From positions 151,612 to 215,611 of the forward strand of contig NZ_WTVK01000001.1 in the NCBI RefSeq assembly GCF_012910805.1: a DNA stretch of 64,000 bases. Reading direction: 5' to 3'. The stretch is from Aromatoleum evansii (GTDB lineage: Bacteria > Pseudomonadota > Gammaproteobacteria > Burkholderiales > Rhodocyclaceae). The notes beneath the pieces were generated by a model that saw only the letters and a program-made list of their open reading frames with translations, made no database searches and was not told the origin of the DNA. Both the position numbers and the translations under genes were made by a program. This document shows, piece after piece, positions 49,665 to 59,690 of the stretch; the stretch's first letter is position 1, and each line of letters opens with the position of its first letter.

Positions 49665-51233
49665 ATGAATTTCGTCATTCCCGACTTCTACCCCGCCGCG
49701 GCAGAGATCCTGGTCGCCGTGATGGCGCTGGTGATCATGTTGGCTTCCACGTTCGCACGCCGCGTGGCCAGCGACCTCGCATACGGCCTGACGCAGCTCA
49801 CGCTCGTGTTTGCCGCGCTGGTGAGCGTGCTCGTGAGTCCCAACCTCCTCGCGGCCGTTGCGGCGGTCGTTTCCGAGCTGCCGTTGTTTGGCGTTCGCCT
49901 TGCCGAGCTGCTGATGAGCCTGGCCGAGGGCTACGCCGCGAACGAGGTGGTCGCGACCTTCAGCGGGATGTTCATCGGCGACATGCTGGGCGGTCTGCTC
50001 AAGGTGTTCTCCCTGCTGGCGGTTTCGGTCGCGCTGTTGTACGGCCGCGGTTACCTTGCCGACCGCAAGATCGATCGTCCGGAATACTATCTGCTGTCGC
50101 TCCTGATGAGCCTCGGCATGATGGTGATGATCAGCGCGAACCACTTGCTGTCGCTGTACATGGGCCTCGAGATGATGTCGCTGTCGCTGTACGGTATGGT
50201 CGCCTTCGACCGCGACTCGCCGCGCGCGACCGAAGCCGCGATGAAGTACTTCGTGCTCGGTGCGCTCGCTTCGGGTCTCCTGCTGTACGGCATGTCGATG
50301 CTCTATGGTGCGACGGGCAGCCTCGAACTGTCGGGCATCGCGCAGTCGATCTATCATCAGGCCGCGAACAAGACGGTCCTGGTCTTCGGCTTGGTGTTCA
50401 TCGTTGCCGGTCTGGCGTTCAAGCTGGGCGTGGTCCCGTTCCACATGTGGGTGCCCGATGTGTATCAGGGCGCTCCGACGGCCGTCACCTTGATGATCTC
50501 GGCAGCTCCCAAGCTGGCCGCCTTCGCGATGACCATGCGGCTGCTGGTCTACGGCCTGTTCGAGCTCGCCGATCAGTGGCAGACGATGCTGATGTTTCTG
50601 TCGGTGCTGTCGATCGTCCTGGGTAACCTGGCCGCGATTGCGCAGTCGAACATCAAGCGCATGCTGGCGTACTCCGGCATTTCGCACATGGGTTTCGTGC
50701 TGCTCGGCCTGCTCGCCGGAGTGGTGGACGGGGATCGCAACTTCGCCCTCAATGCATACAGCTCGGCGATGTTCTATGCCGTGTCCTACGTGATCATGAG
50801 CCTCGCGTCGTTCGGTATGGTGATCCTGCTGTCGCGTGCCGGCTTCGAGGCTGAAACCATCGAGGACTTCAAGGGCCTGAACAAGCGGAATTCGTGGTTT
50901 GCTGCGCTGATGATGATCGTGATGTTCTCGATGGCGGGCATCCCGTTCTTCATCGGATTCTTCGCGAAGCTTTCGGTCCTGCAGGCCGTCGTCGCGGCGG
51001 GCTACGTCTGGCTGGCCGTGGTGGCGGTGCTGATGTCGGTGATCGGTGCTTACTACTATCTGCGCGTCGTGAAGGTCATGTACTTCGACGACCCGGTCGA
51101 TTCCGCCCCGATCCGCGCTCAGGGTGAAGTGCGCTTCCTGTTGTCGGCGAACGGCCTCGCCATCGCCGTGCTCGGCCTGCTTCCGCAGGGGCTGATGTCG
51201 CTCTGCGCCTATGCGCTCCTTGCATCCCTCTGA
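49665..51233 (+). CDS. nuoN: NADH-quinone oxidoreductase subunit N
   Basis: Third antiporter-like subunit, 522 residues, a little longer than the usual 480-490 because of extra residues in the N-terminal helix region (about 45-85). The glutamate helix is [21 protein letters not shown] and the lysine region is [36 protein letters not shown]. It is the last nuo gene, and its 3' end overlaps the Nudix gene by 23 bases. Confidence 0.96.
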   Translation: MNFVIPDFYPAAAEILVAVMALVIMLASTFARRVASDLAYGLTQLTLVFAALVSVLVSPNLLAAVAAVVSELPLFGVRLAELLMSLAEGYAANEVVATFSGMFIGDMLGGLLKVFSLLAVSVALLYGRGYLADRKIDRPEYYLLSLLMSLGMMVMISANHLLSLYMGLEMMSLSLYGMVAFDRDSPRATEAAMKYFVLGALASGLLLYGMSMLYGATGSLELSGIAQSIYHQAANKTVLVFGLVFIVAGLAFKLGVVPFHMWVPDVYQGAPTAVTLMISAAPKLAAFAMTMRLLVYGLFELADQWQTMLMFLSVLSIVLGNLAAIAQSNIKRMLAYSGISHMGFVLLGLLAGVVDGDRNFALNAYSSAMFYAVSYVIMSLASFGMVILLSRAGFEAETIEDFKGLNKRNSWFAALMMIVMFSMAGIPFFIGFFAKLSVLQAVVAAGYVWLAVVAVLMSVIGAYYYLRVVKVMYFDDPVDSAPIRAQGEVRFLLSANGLAIAVLGLLPQGLMSLCAYALLASL

Positions 51234-51795
51234 GCGGGATCCGCTCGAAGAGTCTGAGCTCGAATCCTCCCCGGTCTACGACGGCGTCCTGCTGAAGGTC
51301 CGTCGGGACCGGGTTTCGCTCCCGGACGGGAGCGAATCGGTTCGTGAGTACATCACCCACCCGGGTGCTGTCGTCGTCGTCGCGGTCCTGCCCGACGGGC
51401 GCCTCGTGTTTGAACGGCAGTTCCGCTATCCCCTGCGACGCGCATTTCTGGAGTTGCCCGCCGGCAAGATCGACGCTGGCGAGGAACTGCTTGCTTGCGC
51501 ACGGCGCGAGTTGCGCGAGGAGACGGGCTACGAGGCCGCTGCGTGGCAGTACCTCGGAGTCATGCATCCCTGTATTGGCTACTCGGATGAGCGCATCGAG
51601 ATGTTCCTGGCTCGTGATCTGACCCACGTTGGCGATGCGCTCGATGATGGGGAGTTTCTCGAAATCCTGACGTTTACGGTCGATGAGGCGGTTCGTGCGG
51701 TGATGGAGGGCGTGATCACCGACGCGAAGACGATCACCGCCCTGTTCCGTGCCTTGCCCCTGCTGGGAACGGCGATTTCACCTGCTGCACGATAG
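51211..51795 (+). CDS. nudF: Nudix hydrolase, ADP-ribose pyrophosphatase type
   Basis: Hydrolyses nucleoside diphosphate sugars, probably ADP-ribose, to AMP and ribose 5-phosphate. In 194 residues the Nudix box [23 protein letters not shown] fits Gx5Ex7REUxEExGU exactly. The upstream [12 protein letters not shown] block and the downstream acidic loop match ADP-ribose pyrophosphatases. The start at 51211 overlaps nuoN by 23 bases, implying coupling with the complex I operon. The exact substrate cannot be fixed from sequence. Confidence 0.87.
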   Translation: MRSLHPSERDPLEESELESSPVYDGVLLKVRRDRVSLPDGSESVREYITHPGAVVVVAVLPDGRLVFERQFRYPLRRAFLELPAGKIDAGEELLACARRELREETGYEAAAWQYLGVMHPCIGYSDERIEMFLARDLTHVGDALDDGEFLEILTFTVDEAVRAVMEGVITDAKTITALFRALPLLGTAISPAAR

Positions 51796-51885
51796 CGGTG
51801 CAGTGACGCATCGCGGGACGATGCGAACGTCGGCCCCCGGAAGGCCTTGCGCCGGGGGAGAGTCCGTGGCGGGCTGGTCGAAGGC

Positions 51886-51948
51886 AAAAAAAAGCGAACC
51901 TTATGGTTCGCTTTTTGTTTTGTTTTGGGGCGTCCTTGCGGACGCCCC
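51886..51948. terminator. bidirectional terminator between nudF and nrdJ
   Basis: AAAAAGCGAACC (51889-51900) pairs perfectly with GGTTCGCTTTTT (51905-51916) around TTAT, with eight A on the left and T-rich sequence on the right, so it can end transcripts from both sides. Next to it GGGGCGTCC (51927-51935) pairs with GGACGCCCC (51940-51948) directly after the nrdJ stop. Confidence 0.88.
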
Positions 51949-51957
51949 CGGAGCAGA

Positions 51958-54825
51958 TCAGCCGCAGGTGCCGACCGCGCCGCAGGCGGTGCAGAAGTCG
52001 CAGCCGTCCTTGCGGATCACGGAGTGGTTGCCGCACTCGGAGCAGAGTCCGCCCTGCATGACCTTCGGATCGCTGGTCTCGCGCGGAGCCTCGAGAATGC
52101 CCATCTCGCGCACCGGATAGCCTTGCTCGTCGAGCACACCGAGCATCGCGTAGCGGTGGATGATGAGTTGCGCCATGTAGGCTACGGTGCTCGGGTAGTT
52201 CTGCTGACGACGGGTGCCGGGGACGAAGGCCATGAAGTCGCCGAGCGGCTCGGGGTAGTTGAGCAGCTTGCGCAGCTTCATGCCGACCCAGGCCGGATCC
52301 ATGACGCGCATGTCGAGCGACAGGATGCGGGTGAGTCCGTCGAGGGCGCGCGGATAGTTGCCCGACAGCCATACCGAGTAGGGGCGGGTCACGCCGTCGG
52401 GCAGCGTGATTTCCTTCAGGCCGAGGACGAAGTCTTCGCCGGTTGCCGGGTTGGAGATATCTACGGTCCAGGACAGCGTGCCGTCGGTGCCGGTCTTGGG
52501 CTCCTGCAGGCTGAAGAGGGTGTCCAGCACCGGTGTCGGCGTGTCGTTCACCTCAAGGGCACCGAGCTTCTCGCAGCGATAGCGGACCACCTGGGCGAAA
52601 GCGGAGACCACGCCCGGGAACATGGTCTTCTCGCCGTGCGGCGGGAAGGGCATCTCGAAGGACTTCTCGCCGATCGTGCGCGCCAGGGTCTCGAGCTTGA
52701 GCTTGAGCCAGCCGCGGTCGTTCGCGCGCATGTCCATCGACAAAGTCTTGGCGACGGCGCCGAGGCCGCGCGGCTGGTCCGCGCCGTTGACCCACACTTC
52801 GAACGGGAAGGAGCCGCCGTTATTGCCGACCTGGCCGACGAAGAGGGCGAAGTCGCCGGTCGGGGTGCCGAGCATGTAGGTCCACGCCATGTTGCCGTCG
52901 GGCAGCTCGGGGCGGCCGGGCCAGCGCAGGCTGGAGAGGACGGGGGCAGGCAGGCTGTTGATCGACAGGCGCTTGTTCGGGCCGGAAAGCTCGACGTCCT
53001 GCGGCTGCTTCTGCTCCGACGACGGGGTGACGGAGAGCACCGAGCCCAGCACGGAGTTGGGGCGATAGGTTGCGAGCCCCTTGAGGCCGGCCTTCCAGGC
53101 GGAGAGATAGAGATCCTCGAACTCCGTGTAGGGGTAGTCCTCGGGGACGTTTACGGTCTTGGAGATCGAGGTGTCGATGAACGGAGCGACTGCGGCCACC
53201 ATGTCCTTGTGCGCCTGCGCGGAGATCTCGAGCGCGGTGACGAAGTAGGACGGCAGGCTCGCGACGTTGCCGCCGATGTGCTTGTACAGGCGCCATGCGT
53301 AGTCTTCGACGGCGTATTCCTTGTAGGTGCCGTCGGCCATGCGCTTGCGGCGCGTGTAGGTGTAGGAGAAGGGGGGTTCGATGCCGTTCGAGGCGTTGTC
53401 CGCGAAGGCGAGCGAGATCGTGCCGGTCGGAGCGATCGACAGCAGGTGCGAGTTGCGCAGGCCGTGCTTGCGGATCTTGTCCTTGACCTCGGCAGGCAGG
53501 CGCGAGGCGAAGTTGCCGCCGGAGAGGTAGAGATCGGCATTGAACAGCGGGAAGGCGCCGCGTTCCTTGGCCAGTTCGACCGAGGCGAGGTAGGCGCGGT
53601 CGCGCATGTATTCGGAGATCTTCGCGGCGACGCTGCGGGCCTCGGGGCTGTCATAGCGTTTGCCGAGCATGATCAGGGCGTCGCCGAGGCCGGTAAAGCC
53701 GAGGCCGACACGACGCTTGGACTGTGCCTCGTTCTCCTGCTGCTCGAGCGGCCAGTGCGTTACGTCGAGCACGTTGTCGAGCATGCGGATCGCGATGTCG
53801 ACGATCTTGCCGAAGGCCGCGTAGTCGAAGTCGGCCTTGTCGGTGAAGGGGTTCTTCACGAAGGGCGTGAGGTTGATCGAGCCGAGGTCGCAGCAGCCGT
53901 AGGGGGGCAGGGGCTGTTCGGCGCAGGGGTTGGTCGCCTCGATCGTTTCGCAGTAGTACAGGTTGTTGTCCTGGTTCATGCGGTCGAGGAAGAGGATGCC
54001 CGGCTCGGCGTGGTCGTACGTCGAGCGCATGATCTGGTCCCACAGCTCGCGTGCACGCAGCTTGCGATACACCCACAGGCCGTCGTCGCGCTGATATGCA
54101 CCGGTGGCCTTGAGCTCGTCGATCGGTTCGGCCTTGTGGAAGAGTTCGACATCGGTGTCGGTGTCGACGGCCTTCATGAAGGCGTCGGTGACGCCCACCG
54201 AGATGTTGAAGTTCGTCAGGTCGCCATGGTCCTTGGCGTGGATGAACTCCTCGATGTCGGGGTGGTCGCAGCGCAGCACGCCCATCTGGGCTCCGCGGCG
54301 CGCACCGGCGGACTCGACGGTCTCGCACGAGCGGTCGAAGACGCGCATGTAGGACACGGGGCCGGAGGCGTTCGAGAGGGTGCCCTTCACCAGGGCGCCC
54401 TTCGGACGGATGCTGGAGAAATCGTAGCCGACACCACCGCCGCGGCGCATGGTCTCGGCGGCCTGGGCGAGCGCGGTATAGATGCCGGGGCGGCCGTCGA
54501 CGGCTTCCGACACGGAATCGCCGACCGGCTGGACAAAGCAGTTGATCAGGGTTGCCTGCAGCTTGGTGCCGGCAGCGCTGTTGATGCGGCCTGCGGGGAC
54601 GAAGCCTTTCTCCTGGGCTTCGAGGAACTTCGCTTCCCAGTGGGCGCGCTTTTCCTCGGCTTCCACGGCTGCGAGGGCACGCGCCACGCGCGTGCGGACT
54701 TCGGCGACGGTCTGTTCGTCGTCCTTGGCATATTTTTCGAGGAGAACTTCGCCCGCGATTTCCTGCGGGGCGAGGGTGGAGGCGTCTGCCTTGCCTTTGG
54801 CCTGCGAATTGATCGTCGTGCTCAT
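51958..54825 (-). CDS. nrdJ: adenosylcobalamin-dependent (class II) ribonucleotide reductase
   Basis: Makes deoxyribonucleotides with or without oxygen, using coenzyme B12 to form the thiyl radical. Start 54825 ([14 protein letters not shown]) gives 955 residues in one polypeptide; some pseudomonads split this enzyme in two. The active-site region reads [24 protein letters not shown], and [13 protein letters not shown] and [11 protein letters not shown] mark substrate loops. The C-terminus is a Cys-rich tail ([13 protein letters not shown], final CG), probably the redox-active or zinc-binding end. It is monocistronic, with an upstream promoter candidate and a bidirectional terminator. Confidence 0.95.
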   Translation of the reverse strand: MSTTINSQAKGKADASTLAPQEIAGEVLLEKYAKDDEQTVAEVRTRVARALAAVEAEEKRAHWEAKFLEAQEKGFVPAGRINSAAGTKLQATLINCFVQPVGDSVSEAVDGRPGIYTALAQAAETMRRGGGVGYDFSSIRPKGALVKGTLSNASGPVSYMRVFDRSCETVESAGARRGAQMGVLRCDHPDIEEFIHAKDHGDLTNFNISVGVTDAFMKAVDTDTDVELFHKAEPIDELKATGAYQRDDGLWVYRKLRARELWDQIMRSTYDHAEPGILFLDRMNQDNNLYYCETIEATNPCAEQPLPPYGCCDLGSINLTPFVKNPFTDKADFDYAAFGKIVDIAIRMLDNVLDVTHWPLEQQENEAQSKRRVGLGFTGLGDALIMLGKRYDSPEARSVAAKISEYMRDRAYLASVELAKERGAFPLFNADLYLSGGNFASRLPAEVKDKIRKHGLRNSHLLSIAPTGTISLAFADNASNGIEPPFSYTYTRRKRMADGTYKEYAVEDYAWRLYKHIGGNVASLPSYFVTALEISAQAHKDMVAAVAPFIDTSISKTVNVPEDYPYTEFEDLYLSAWKAGLKGLATYRPNSVLGSVLSVTPSSEQKQPQDVELSGPNKRLSINSLPAPVLSSLRWPGRPELPDGNMAWTYMLGTPTGDFALFVGQVGNNGGSFPFEVWVNGADQPRGLGAVAKTLSMDMRANDRGWLKLKLETLARTIGEKSFEMPFPPHGEKTMFPGVVSAFAQVVRYRCEKLGALEVNDTPTPVLDTLFSLQEPKTGTDGTLSWTVDISNPATGEDFVLGLKEITLPDGVTRPYSVWLSGNYPRALDGLTRILSLDMRVMDPAWVGMKLRKLLNYPEPLGDFMAFVPGTRRQQNYPSTVAYMAQLIIHRYAMLGVLDEQGYPVREMGILEAPRETSDPKVMQGGLCSECGNHSVIRKDGCDFCTACGAVGTCG

Positions 54826-54930
54826 GGTCTTTTTGAGTCCGTGTGTGAGTCCGTTCGATGGTGTGTATTTCGGCGTGAAGAATAGCTCGCGAAAGTTGAT
54901 TTTGCAAAAAAATAAAATCAATGAAAAACA

Positions 54931-54984
54931 ATATGTTAAGTGTTTTGGCGGTATGTCAAGCTTTCAGTGCTCACTAGATCTAGT
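54931..54984 (-). promoter_or_regulatory. nrdJ promoter with possible NrdR-type boxes
   Basis: On the minus strand a perfect TTGACA (54959-54954) is followed after 18 bases by CATATT, or after 15 by TAACAT, as -10. The palindrome ACTAGATCTAGT (54973-54984), within CACTAGATCTAGTAG, resembles the NrdR consensus core CwAtATaTwG. A second weaker match, CAATATGTTA (54929-54938), covers the -10. The spacing between the two cores is 45 bases. Confidence 0.45.
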
Positions 54985-55107
54985 AGTGCTTTTGGGTGAT
55001 CCGTGACGCTGAAAGTCGCGTCCGCCAAGGGTTTCGGCGGGGCCATCGCTGTGCGGTCGGCGGTGTTCGTCACACGGGCGCGACGAAAATATTTGCGGCG
55101 CTGCCTA

Positions 55108-55139
55108 CGATGCAACGCAGCATCGCTTGCTGCTAGAAT
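55108..55139 (+). promoter_or_regulatory. hoxF promoter candidate with inverted repeat
   Basis: TAGAAT (55134-55139) is a good -10, but the corresponding -35 position reads TGCAAC, which is poor. CGATGC (55108-55113) and GCATCG (55120-55125) form a 6-bp inverted repeat that covers this -35, consistent with an activator or repressor site. Transcript start would be near 55146. No convincing sigma-54 -24/-12 motif was found. Confidence 0.38.
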
Positions 55140-55169
55140 CCTTGCATAGCGCAGCTCCGGAGTTTGCCC

Positions 55170-56963
55170 ATGCAAGATGCCGAGCGGATAGCAGCACAGG
55201 CGGTCGAGCGCCATCGACGGGAACCGTCGCAACTGCTCCAGATCCTTGTCGAGACCCAGGACGGCATCGGCTATCTGCCTGCGGCGGCGCTGACCCGCAT
55301 TGCCGATCTGCTCGAGTTGCCGCGGGCGCGCGTCGAAGGCGTCGCCGGGTTCTACAGTTTTCTCTACACCGAGCCGGTCGGCCGTTACCGCATCCTTTTT
55401 TCCGACAACATCATCGATCGGATGCTGGGCACCCGGGGGTTGATGGAAAGCCTCTGTCGACGGTTGGAGGTCTCGCCGGGGCAGGTCTCGCCCGGCGGAG
55501 AGGTGAGCGTCGATGTAACCTCATGCACGGGAATGGGCGATCAGGGGCCGGCGGTGCTGGTCAACGGCCTTGCCGTGACGCGGCTCGACGAGGCGCGGGT
55601 GGAGCGCATCGCATCGCTGGTGCGTGCCGGCACACCGCTGGCCGAGTGGCCGGCCGAATATTTCCGCGTCGATGACAACATCCGCCGGCGCGGGTCGCTG
55701 CTCGGAGACGACTTCGTTCCCGGGGCGGCGCTGCAGGCGGCGATGGTGCGCGGGCGGACGGGCTGGCTCGAGGAGGTGCGCCTGTCGGGGCTGCGTGGGC
55801 GTGGTGGAGCGGGCTTCACGACGGCGGTGAAATGGATGGCTTGCCGCGATGCGCCGGGCGCCGACAAGGTGGTGGTGTGCAACGCGGACGAAGGCGAGCC
55901 GGGCACCTTCAAGGATAGGGTGCTGCTGGCGAGCCAGGCTGAGAGAGTCTTCGAAGGGATGACCCTTGCGGCCTGGGCGACCGGGGCGCGGCAGGGCCTG
56001 CTGTACCTGCGGGGGGAGTATCGCTACCTGCTGAAGCACTTGCGGGCGGTGCTGGCCCTGCGGCGCGCAGCGGGACTTCTCGGGCCGCGGATCCTCGGCG
56101 AAGCGGGGTTCGATTTCGACATCGACATTCACCTGGGCGCCGGGGCCTACGTGTGCGGCGAGGAGACGGCGCTCCTCGAGTCGCTCGAAGGCAAGCGCGG
56201 CACGCCGCGGATCCGGCCGCCATTCCCGGTCACGCATGGCTATCTGGGACGACCGACGGTGGTGAACAACGTCGAGACGCTGGCGAAGACCACGCTGATC
56301 GCCCTGCAAGGCGGCGCGGCTTTCGCGGCGACGGGGACGCCGCAGTCCACCGGCACGAAACTCCTGTCGATCTCGGGGGACTGCGCCTATCCCGGGGTGT
56401 ATGAGTATCCCTTCGGGGTGACGATAGCGCATGTGCTCGAGGATTGCGGTGCACACGATCCGCAGGTCGTGCAGGTGGGCGGCGCGTCGGGGGTGACGAT
56501 CGCGGGCCACGAGTTCCACCGGCGCATCGCGTTCGAGGACGTGCCGACGGCCGGGGCCTTCATGGTGTTCGACGGCCGCCGCGACCCGTTCGAGATGGCG
56601 CGCAATTTCGTGCATTTTTTCGCGCACGAGAGTTGCGGGTTCTGCACGCCGTGCCGTGTCGGGACGGCCCTGCTCAAGGGCTACATGGACAAGCTCGCGA
56701 GCGGGAAGGGGGCGAAGATGGATCTGGCCGACATCGAGTGGCTGGACCGCCTGCTGAAGAACGCGAGCCATTGCGGGCTCGGGTCGAGCGCGCCGAATCC
56801 GGTGATCGACACGCTGATCAAGTTCCGCCCGGCCTACGAGCGGCGGCTCGTGTCGCTCGACTTCAAGCCGGCGTTCGACCTCGACGCAGCGCTCGAAACG
56901 GCGCGGCGCATGACCGGTCGCGACGATCCGGGCGCGCACCTGGATTGGCGGGAGGAGGTGTAG
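55170..56963 (+). CDS. hoxF: NAD-reducing hydrogenase diaphorase subunit HoxF
   Basis: Catalytic NAD(H)/FMN subunit of a soluble [NiFe] hydrogenase. Start 55170 has GGAG 7 bases before the ATG and gives 597 residues. Residues about 1-150 resemble NuoE (GVAGFYSFLYTEPVGRYRI) but keep only one of the four [2Fe-2S] cysteines (SCTGMG). Residues about 175-590 are NuoF-like: [46 protein letters not shown] and the [4Fe-4S] site ESCGFCTPCRVG with a distal Cys. A fused NuoE-NuoF layout is known from the Ralstonia soluble hydrogenase. First gene of hoxFUYHW. Confidence 0.95.
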   Translation: MQDAERIAAQAVERHRREPSQLLQILVETQDGIGYLPAAALTRIADLLELPRARVEGVAGFYSFLYTEPVGRYRILFSDNIIDRMLGTRGLMESLCRRLEVSPGQVSPGGEVSVDVTSCTGMGDQGPAVLVNGLAVTRLDEARVERIASLVRAGTPLAEWPAEYFRVDDNIRRRGSLLGDDFVPGAALQAAMVRGRTGWLEEVRLSGLRGRGGAGFTTAVKWMACRDAPGADKVVVCNADEGEPGTFKDRVLLASQAERVFEGMTLAAWATGARQGLLYLRGEYRYLLKHLRAVLALRRAAGLLGPRILGEAGFDFDIDIHLGAGAYVCGEETALLESLEGKRGTPRIRPPFPVTHGYLGRPTVVNNVETLAKTTLIALQGGAAFAATGTPQSTGTKLLSISGDCAYPGVYEYPFGVTIAHVLEDCGAHDPQVVQVGGASGVTIAGHEFHRRIAFEDVPTAGAFMVFDGRRDPFEMARNFVHFFAHESCGFCTPCRVGTALLKGYMDKLASGKGAKMDLADIEWLDRLLKNASHCGLGSSAPNPVIDTLIKFRPAYERRLVSLDFKPAFDLDAALETARRMTGRDDPGAHLDWREEV

Positions 56964-56965
56964 CG

Positions 56966-57670
56966 ATGGGCGGGAAGTTCCTGTTCGACGGGCGGCCGGT
57001 GCCGTTCGAGGAAGGCCAGACGATACTCCAGGCCGCACGCGCGGCCGGCCACTATATTCCGCACCTTTGCTGGCACCCGGATTTCCCGCCGCACGGCTCA
57101 TGCAAGCTGTGCGTCGTGAAAGTTGGCGGGCGCCACGTTTCGTCCTGCGCGCTGCCGGCGCGGGACGGGATGGAGGTGGAGAGCAATACGCCGGAGATCA
57201 ACGGCGAGCGGCGGGCTCTCCTGCAGATGCTGTTCGTGGAGGGCAACCATTTCTGCCCGTCGTGCGAGAAGAGCGGCAACTGCCAGTTGCAGGCGCTGGC
57301 CTACGAGCTGGACATGAGCAGCGCGCGCTTCGCGCACTTTTATCCTGACCGGCCGGTGGATGCGTCGCACCCGGACGTGCTGCTGGACTTCAATCGCTGC
57401 ATCTTTTGCGAGCTGTGCGTGCGGGCGTCGCGCGACGTGGATCACAAGGGCGTGTTCGCGCTGACCGGTCGCGGCATCCGCAAGCATCTGGTGGTGAATG
57501 CGGAGTCGGGGCGGCTGGCCGATACGGATTTCGCGGTGAGTGATAGGGCTGCGGACATCTGCCCGGTGGGCGTGATCCTGCGCAAGCGGGTGGGCTTCGC
57601 CGTGCCGATCGGCGAGCGCAAGTACGACGAGGCCTCGATCAGCAGCGTTGCGATGGAGAAGGGCGAATGA
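56966..57670 (+). CDS. hoxU: NAD-reducing hydrogenase electron-transfer subunit HoxU
   Basis: Iron-sulfur subunit linking HoxF to the hydrogenase module, homologous to the N-terminal part of NuoG. Start 56966 follows a very strong ribosome binding site (GGAGGAGGTG) and gives 234 residues. Cysteines for a [2Fe-2S] cluster are in CWHPDFPPHGSCKLCVVK plus SSCALP, a His-Cys3 [4Fe-4S] site is in NHFCPSCEKSGNCQLQ, and another is in CIFCELCVRAS with the distal Cys in DICPVG. The stop overlaps the hoxY start (ATGA). Confidence 0.95.
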   Translation: MGGKFLFDGRPVPFEEGQTILQAARAAGHYIPHLCWHPDFPPHGSCKLCVVKVGGRHVSSCALPARDGMEVESNTPEINGERRALLQMLFVEGNHFCPSCEKSGNCQLQALAYELDMSSARFAHFYPDRPVDASHPDVLLDFNRCIFCELCVRASRDVDHKGVFALTGRGIRKHLVVNAESGRLADTDFAVSDRAADICPVGVILRKRVGFAVPIGERKYDEASISSVAMEKGE

Positions 57671-58221
57671 GCGACAGCATGAGTTTGCCCCGCGTGCGTG
57701 TTGCGACGACCTCGCTTGCGGGCTGTTTCGGCTGTCACATGTCCTTCCTGGACATGGACGAGCGCCTGCTCGAGCTGGCCAAGGTGGTGGAATTCGATCG
57801 TTCGCCGCTCACCGACATCAAGCATTGCGGGCCCTGCGACATCGGCCTGATCGAGGGGGGCGTGTGCAACGCGGAGAATGTGCACGTGCTGCGCGAGTTC
57901 CGCCGCAACTGCAAGACACTGGTTGCGGTCGGTGCGTGCGCGATCAATGGTGGTCTGCCGGCGCAGCGCAATCATCTCGATCTCGGTGATTGCCTGCAGC
58001 AGGTGTATGTGAAACGCGACGGCATCGAGGAGGGGGGCGTGCCGGACGATCCCGAGCTGCCCTTGCTCCTCGACCGCGTGCACCCGATCCATGAGGTGGT
58101 CCGGGTCGATTACTTCATCCCGGGATGTCCGCCGTCGGGCGACGCGATCTGGAAGTTCCTGACGGACCTGATCGGCGGTCGCACGCCGCGCCTGCCGCAT
58201 CCCTTGTTGCGTTTCGATTGA
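57667..58221 (+). CDS. hoxY: [NiFe] hydrogenase small subunit HoxY
   Basis: Carries the proximal [4Fe-4S] cluster next to the NiFe site. In 184 residues the ligand cysteines lie in SLAGCFGCHMSFLD, VGACAINGG and PGCPPSGDAIW. As in other group 3d-type enzymes there is no Tat signal or extra ferredoxin domain, so the enzyme is cytoplasmic. It is related to NuoB in the same window. The ATG overlaps the hoxU stop, and hoxH begins 8 bases after its end. Confidence 0.95.
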   Translation: MSDSMSLPRVRVATTSLAGCFGCHMSFLDMDERLLELAKVVEFDRSPLTDIKHCGPCDIGLIEGGVCNAENVHVLREFRRNCKTLVAVGACAINGGLPAQRNHLDLGDCLQQVYVKRDGIEEGGVPDDPELPLLLDRVHPIHEVVRVDYFIPGCPPSGDAIWKFLTDLIGGRTPRLPHPLLRFD

Positions 58222-58229
58222 GGCATCGC

Positions 58230-59690
58230 ATGGATTCGTCGCTTGAAACGGCTGCCGGCAGGGAGCAATTGCGCCGGGTGGTGATCGACCCGGTGTCGCG
58301 GGTCGAAGGGCATGGCAAGGTGACCTTGCTGCTCGACGAGGACGACCATGTCCGCGAGGCGCGCCTCCACATCGTGGAGTTCCGCGGCTTCGAGGTGTTC
58401 ATCCAGGGGCGCCCGTACTGGGAGGTGCCGGTGATGGTGCAGCGCTTGTGCGGGATCTGTCCCGTCAGTCATCACCTGGCAGCGTCGAAGGCGATGGACC
58501 GGGTGCTGGGCATCCCGATCACGCGCTCGGCGGAGAAGCTCCGGCGCCTGATGCATTACGGGCAGATCCTGCAATCGCACGCGCTGCACTTCTTCCACCT
58601 GTCGTCGCCGGACCTGCTGTTCGGCTTCGAGTCGGAGGTCGGCAAGCGCAACATCGTCGGGGTTGCCGCGGCTTACCCGGAGGTGGCGCGGCAGGGGGTG
58701 CTGCTACGCAAGTTCGGGCAGGAGGTGATCCGCGCGACGGCCGGCAAGCGCATCCACGGTACCGGTTCGGTGCCCGGCGGGATGAACCGGCATCTCGCTG
58801 TGGAGGACCGGGACGCGCTGCGCGCGGAAATCGACCACATGGTCGAGTGGAGCCGCGCGGCGGTCGAGCTGGTGAAACGGCTGCATCGGGCCGATCCTGC
58901 CCTGTACGACGAGTTCGGGCGCTTCCGCGCCAACGTGATGAGCCTGGTGCGGGCCGACGGGGCGATGGACCTGTATCACGGCGCATTGCGCTTTCGCGAT
59001 GCGGACGGCAGGATCCTGGTCGACAAGGTGCCGGATCAGTCCTATCGCAGCCTCATCCGGGAGCAGGTCAAGCCCTGGAGCTACATGAAGTTCCCTTACC
59101 TGCAGCAGCTGGGGCCGGACGAGGGGTGGTACCAGGTGGGGCCGCTCGCACGGGTGCAGAACTGCGACTTCATCCCGACGCCGCTGGCCGAGGCCGAGCG
59201 CCGCGAGTTCATCGATCACGGGCGGGGGGAGCCGGTCAGGGCGACGCTGGCCTATCACTGGGCGCGGATGATCGAGCTGCTGCATGCGGCTGAAGTGATC
59301 CGCGATCTGCTCGGCGATGGCGACCTCCTGGAAGGGGCTCTGCTGGCGGACGGGGAGCGCGGCAACGAGGGGGTCGGGATCATCGAGGCGCCGCGCGGCA
59401 CGCTGATCCACCATTATCAGGTGGGGGACGACGACCTCGTGACGATGTGCAACCTGATCGTGTCGACGACGCACAACAATCAGGCGATGAACACCGCGGT
59501 GCGGGAAGTGGCGCGTCGCTATCTGGATGGGCGTAAGCTGACCGAGGGACTGCTCAATCATATCGAGGTCGCGATCCGGGCTTACGATCCCTGCCTGTCG
59601 TGTGCGACGCACGCACTGGGCAAGATGCCGCTGGTGCTTGAACTCGCCGATGCTGGCGGCGAGGTCGTGGATCGGGTGGTGCGTGACTGA
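58230..59690 (+). CDS. hoxH: [NiFe] hydrogenase large subunit HoxH
   Basis: Holds the NiFe(CN)2CO centre that splits or forms H2. Start 58230 (MDSSLETAAGREQLRRVVIDPVSRVEGHGKV) gives 486 residues. Nickel ligands are in the L1 motif RLCGICPVSHH and the L2 motif DPCLSCATH near the C-terminus. The peptide after that His (ALGKMPLVLELADAGG..., about 24 residues) is the expected substrate of the maturation protease HoxW encoded next. All four nickel cysteines are present, so the enzyme should be functional if hyp genes exist elsewhere. Confidence 0.96.
   Translation: MDSSLETAAGREQLRRVVIDPVSRVEGHGKVTLLLDEDDHVREARLHIVEFRGFEVFIQGRPYWEVPVMVQRLCGICPVSHHLAASKAMDRVLGIPITRSAEKLRRLMHYGQILQSHALHFFHLSSPDLLFGFESEVGKRNIVGVAAAYPEVARQGVLLRKFGQEVIRATAGKRIHGTGSVPGGMNRHLAVEDRDALRAEIDHMVEWSRAAVELVKRLHRADPALYDEFGRFRANVMSLVRADGAMDLYHGALRFRDADGRILVDKVPDQSYRSLIREQVKPWSYMKFPYLQQLGPDEGWYQVGPLARVQNCDFIPTPLAEAERREFIDHGRGEPVRATLAYHWARMIELLHAAEVIRDLLGDGDLLEGALLADGERGNEGVGIIEAPRGTLIHHYQVGDDDLVTMCNLIVSTTHNNQAMNTAVREVARRYLDGRKLTEGLLNHIEVAIRAYDPCLSCATHALGKMPLVLELADAGGEVVDRVVRD

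Larger units (their letters stand above)
54826..55169. other. 344-base divergent regulatory region nrdJ/hoxF
   Basis: The only gene-free stretch over 300 bases. Its left part (54890-54960) is AT-rich, unlike the surroundings, and carries the nrdJ promoter candidate, an 8-bp inverted repeat TTGATTTT/AAAATCAA (54896-54903 and 54914-54921) at the likely nrdJ transcript start, and the palindrome ACTAGATCTAGT (54973-54984). The right part (55000-55165) is GC-rich and carries the hoxF -10 candidate and an inverted repeat CGATGC/GCATCG. No open reading frame with coding character was seen. Confidence 0.7.

Noticed and set aside
51847..54885. About 1000-codon plus-strand open frame opposite nrdJ
   Set aside because: Antisense shadow of nrdJ, whose protein matches class II reductases throughout.
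54826..54960. Cobalamin riboswitch ahead of B12-dependent nrdJ
   Set aside because: The leader from the predicted start is only about 100 bases, too short for the usual aptamer, and no B12-box-like core was recognised.
55041..55054. Sigma-54 promoter for hoxF (GG-N10-GC at 55041-55054)
   Set aside because: Only the minimal GG and GC dinucleotides fit; the surrounding bases do not match TGGCAC-N5-TTGC. A sigma-54 promoter is known for Ralstonia hox genes, but it is not supported here.
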